Below the pieces are notes generated by a model that had not been told where the DNA came from, searched no databases, and was given only the letters and a program-made list of their open reading frames with translations. Of a stretch of DNA of 6,828 bases, positions 5,240-6,828 are shown piece by piece. Source of the DNA: Halorhodospira sp. (lineage in GTDB: Bacteria > Pseudomonadota > Gammaproteobacteria > Nitrococcales > Halorhodospiraceae); contig SKJZ01000071.1 in assembly GCA_007121755.1 (NCBI GenBank), positions 1 through 6,828 on the forward strand. Direction: 5' to 3'. A program made the position numbers and the translations under genes. The first letter of the stretch is position 1. Every line of letters begins with the position of its first letter.

Positions 5240-6564
5240 ACACCCCCCGCCTGATCCTCGCCTATCTGCGCTGGCGCCCGCTGCAGGCGGTGCTGAATCT
5301 GCTGCTGATGGCGGTCGGCATCGCCACGCTGGTGGTGGTACTGCTCTTCGGCCACCAGATCGAGCAGCGGCTCGAACAGGACGCCAAGGGCGTCGACTTG
5401 GTGGTCGGCGCCCAGGGCAGCCCAATCCAACTGATCCTCTCCACCGTCTTCCACGCCGACGTCCCCACCGGCAATATCCCGGTGGAGGCCGCCGAACAGA
5501 TCGGCGGCCACCGGCTGGTGGCCGGCACCATCCCCCTCGCCTTGGGTGACAGCTACCGCGGTTTCAGGATCGTCGGCACCGAGCACGCCTACCCCGAACT
5601 GTACGGCGCCACCCCGGCCTCCGGAAGGCTGTGGGAGGGGACCATGGAGGCGGTCGCCGGCGCCGAGGCCGCGGCACGGACCGGCCTGTTTGCGGGCGCC
5701 ACCTTCACCGGCACCCACGGCATCATGGCCGACGACCGGCGCGGCCACGTCCACGACTACGCCCCTTATACCGTGGTCGGCGTCTTGGAACCGACCGGCA
5801 CGGTGTTGGACCGCCTGATCCTGACCTCGGTGGAGAGCGTCTGGCATGTCCACGACGAAGACGCCATCCACGGCGAAGAGCACGAGGATGAGCACGGACA
5901 TGGTGGGCACGAACCTGAGGATGAACACGGCCACGAGGCGCGCCGGCCGGCGGGAGATGCGCCCGGGGCCGGGGCCGGCGGGGCCGGGGCGGGGGCCGAC
6001 GGTGACGCGGCGGCCGATCCGAAGGAGCTGACCGCCCTGCTCGTCCAGTACCGCTCCCCGCTGGCCGCGCTGGCGCTGCCGCGGGAGATCAACCGGGAGC
6101 CGGGGCTGATGGCCGCCTCACCGGCCTTCGAGAGCGCCAGGCTGATGGAGATCCTCGGGTTCGGTCTGGACACCTTGCGCGCCTTCGCCTGGGTGTTGGT
6201 CGCCGCTGCCGCGCTGGCGCTGTTCATCGGCCTCTACACCGCTCTGCGGGAACGCCGGCACGACCTCGCCGTGATGCGCGTGCTGGGCGCCTCCCGCGGG
6301 CGGGTCTTCGTTCTGATCGTCACCGAGGGCGTAGTCCTGGCGTGTCTCGGCGCCGTCCTCGGCCTTATGCTGGGGCACGCCGCCGCCGAGCTCCTCGGGC
6401 AGTGGCTGGCGACCACCCGGCAGGTCTCGTTTACCGGCGCCGCGTGGCTGCCGCGCGAGTTGTGGCTGATTGCGGCCGCCGCCGGCGTCGGCGTGCTGGC
6501 GGCGCTGCCGCCGGCCGTCCAAGCCTACCGGACCGACATCGCCCGGACCCTTTCGGAACGTTAA
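5236..6564 (+). CDS. FtsX/MacB-type ABC permease with histidine-rich periplasmic loop
   Basis: This inner-membrane protein of 442 residues has the four-helix FtsX/MacB plan. One N-terminal membrane segment lies at about 17-38, followed by a large periplasmic domain at 40-313. Three further segments lie at about 314-336, 357-385 and 408-427, with the typical cytoplasmic loop RERRHDLAVMRVLGAS at 338-353. The periplasmic start VDLVVGAQGSPIQLILSTVFHADVPTGN (53-80) resembles permeases that I associate with zinc-regulated Zrg-type operons. Residues 204-233 contain nine histidines with many acidic residues, including a duplicated EDEHGH at 217-222 and 228-233, then a Gly/Ala linker at about 240-260. 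This is a plausible metal-binding or sensing loop. The start at ATG 5236, with GGAGG at 5221-5225, overlaps the ATPase stop; a longer in-frame extension back to 5116 would lie inside that gene. Transport direction and substrate are inferred only. Confidence 0.9.
   Translation: MNTPRLILAYLRWRPLQAVLNLLLMAVGIATLVVVLLFGHQIEQRLEQDAKGVDLVVGAQGSPIQLILSTVFHADVPTGNIPVEAAEQIGGHRLVAGTIPLALGDSYRGFRIVGTEHAYPELYGATPASGRLWEGTMEAVAGAEAAARTGLFAGATFTGTHGIMADDRRGHVHDYAPYTVVGVLEPTGTVLDRLILTSVESVWHVHDEDAIHGEEHEDEHGHGGHEPEDEHGHEARRPAGDAPGAGAGGAGAGADGDAAADPKELTALLVQYRSPLAALALPREINREPGLMAASPAFESARLMEILGFGLDTLRAFAWVLVAAAALALFIGLYTALRERRHDLAVMRVLGASRGRVFVLIVTEGVVLACLGAVLGLMLGHAAAELLGQWLATTRQVSFTGAAWLPRELWLIAAAAGVGVLAALPPAVQAYRTDIARTLSER
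5884..5934 (+). repeat. Short in-frame duplication encoding the EDEHGH histidine motif
   Basis: Positions 5884-5901 and 5917-5934 are 18-bp imperfect direct copies, 33 bases apart, both encoding EDEHGH in the permease. Differences lie mostly at third codon positions, so the protein motif is kept while the DNA has drifted. This suggests selection on the histidine cluster after an old duplication. The spacing of 11 codons keeps the reading frame. Confidence 0.6.
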
Positions 6565-6650
6565 GGAGGCCACAACGCCTAACATGCCGACCGATTCGCG
6601 CCACCGCTTGCAACAGGGAAGCACGAAAGACCGTCCGCGCCGTATTCCGC
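6565..6650 (+). other. Gap after the permease with a strong ribosome-site-like sequence; no assured gene
   Basis: AAGGAGG at 6563-6569 overlaps the permease stop. The nearest ATG is at 6584, a spacing of 14 bases, which is long. The frame from this ATG stays open to the window edge (81 complete codons), but from about codon 23 it reads through the repeat block. The peptide shows no family motif and is rich in Arg, Pro and Ala. It may be the remnant of a following operon gene broken by the repeat, or simply non-coding. No terminator hairpin is seen directly after the permease. Confidence 0.3.
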
Positions 6651-6828
6651 CGGTGTGTCCGCCGAACGCGCCCTTCGGGTTCCCTGCGCTTCTCGGCCGA
6701 TCGGGAGCGCGCGCAAAAACTCGCGGCGCTGGCGCGCCGCTCAGACAGCTTGCGCGCTCTCCGAGCGGCTGCGCCGCTCTCCGTCCCGCTCGGCCTGCGA
6801 TGCTCGGCGCGTCCGGATGGACACACCG
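6651..6828. repeat. GC-rich intergenic repeat with nested inverted repeats (may run past the window)
   Basis: CGGTGTGTCC at 6651-6660 is the exact inverse of 6819-6828, and ACGCGCC at 6666-6672 is the inverse of 6806-6812, giving paired ends about 178 bp apart. Inside lie further stems. One pairs GAGCGCGC..AA, from 6705, with TTGCGCGCTC at 6750-6759. Others are GCGGCGC at 6723-6729 with 6734-6740 and GAGCGGC at 6763-6769 with GCCGCTC at 6773-6779; CCGAGCGG at 6761-6768 also pairs with 6786-6793. The block has open frames on both strands but no family motif in them, which is typical of GC-rich repeats. From memory its wording resembles dispersed intergenic repeats of high-GC proteobacteria; I cannot confirm copy number. 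The right end coincides with the window edge, so the true boundary is uncertain. Confidence 0.6.

Noticed and set aside
4837..5934. 365-codon - strand frame opposite the ABC genes
   Set aside because: The ATPase and permease on the + strand carry all family motifs and overlapping start/stop coupling.
6651..6828. CRISPR array or tRNA in the right-edge repeat block
   Set aside because: No regularly spaced direct repeats and no tRNA cloverleaf or CCA end; the structure consists of nested inverted repeats.

Overview
The window is GC-rich DNA with the codon and antisense-frame signature of a high-GC proteobacterium. The plant/proteobacterial-type glutamate-cysteine ligase, a DsrC-family protein, a stand-alone HisI and an APH/P-loop kinase fusion together suggest a gammaproteobacterium with sulfur metabolism, for example the Ectothiorhodospiraceae/Halorhodospiraceae neighbourhood. 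The genus is a guess from gene types only.

Layout. (1) The left edge cuts a universal-stress-protein gene on the + strand; its end carries the USP ATP-binding glycine motif followed by a degenerate second USP-like domain. (2) A 178-bp convergent gap follows. It is mostly filled by a 137-bp element with 42-bp near-perfect inverted arms, a MITE/REP-like intergenic repeat that could also stop transcription from both sides. (3) Three genes on the - strand are read from right to left: a fused aminoglycoside-phosphotransferase-like/P-loop kinase, gshA for gamma-glutamylcysteine synthesis, and, after a 108-bp gap holding an AT-rich hyphenated palindrome, a small DsrC/TusE-family protein with no cysteine at all. 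(4) A compact divergent region separates these from a + strand operon of hisI, an ABC ATPase and an FtsX/MacB-type permease. These three are joined by two ATGA stop/start overlaps and are clearly one translationally coupled unit. (5) The right edge, after the permease, contains no convincing gene. It holds a GC-rich block with nested inverted repeats that reads like a dispersed intergenic repeat.

How the genes may work together. The leftward set joins glutathione synthesis with a sulfur-relay fold whose reactive cysteines are gone, so a regulatory or structural role is more likely than sulfur carriage. The rightward set couples a zinc-dependent enzyme (HisI, with all three zinc cysteines present) to an ABC transporter whose permease has a periplasmic loop with nine histidines in 30 residues. 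This points to a zinc or other divalent-metal homeostasis operon, perhaps related to the Zrg-type systems of Vibrio. No Zur-like operator is visible upstream, so the metal link is an inference. The most noteworthy points are the cysteine-free DsrC homologue, the hisI-metal ABC coupling and the two structured repeats.
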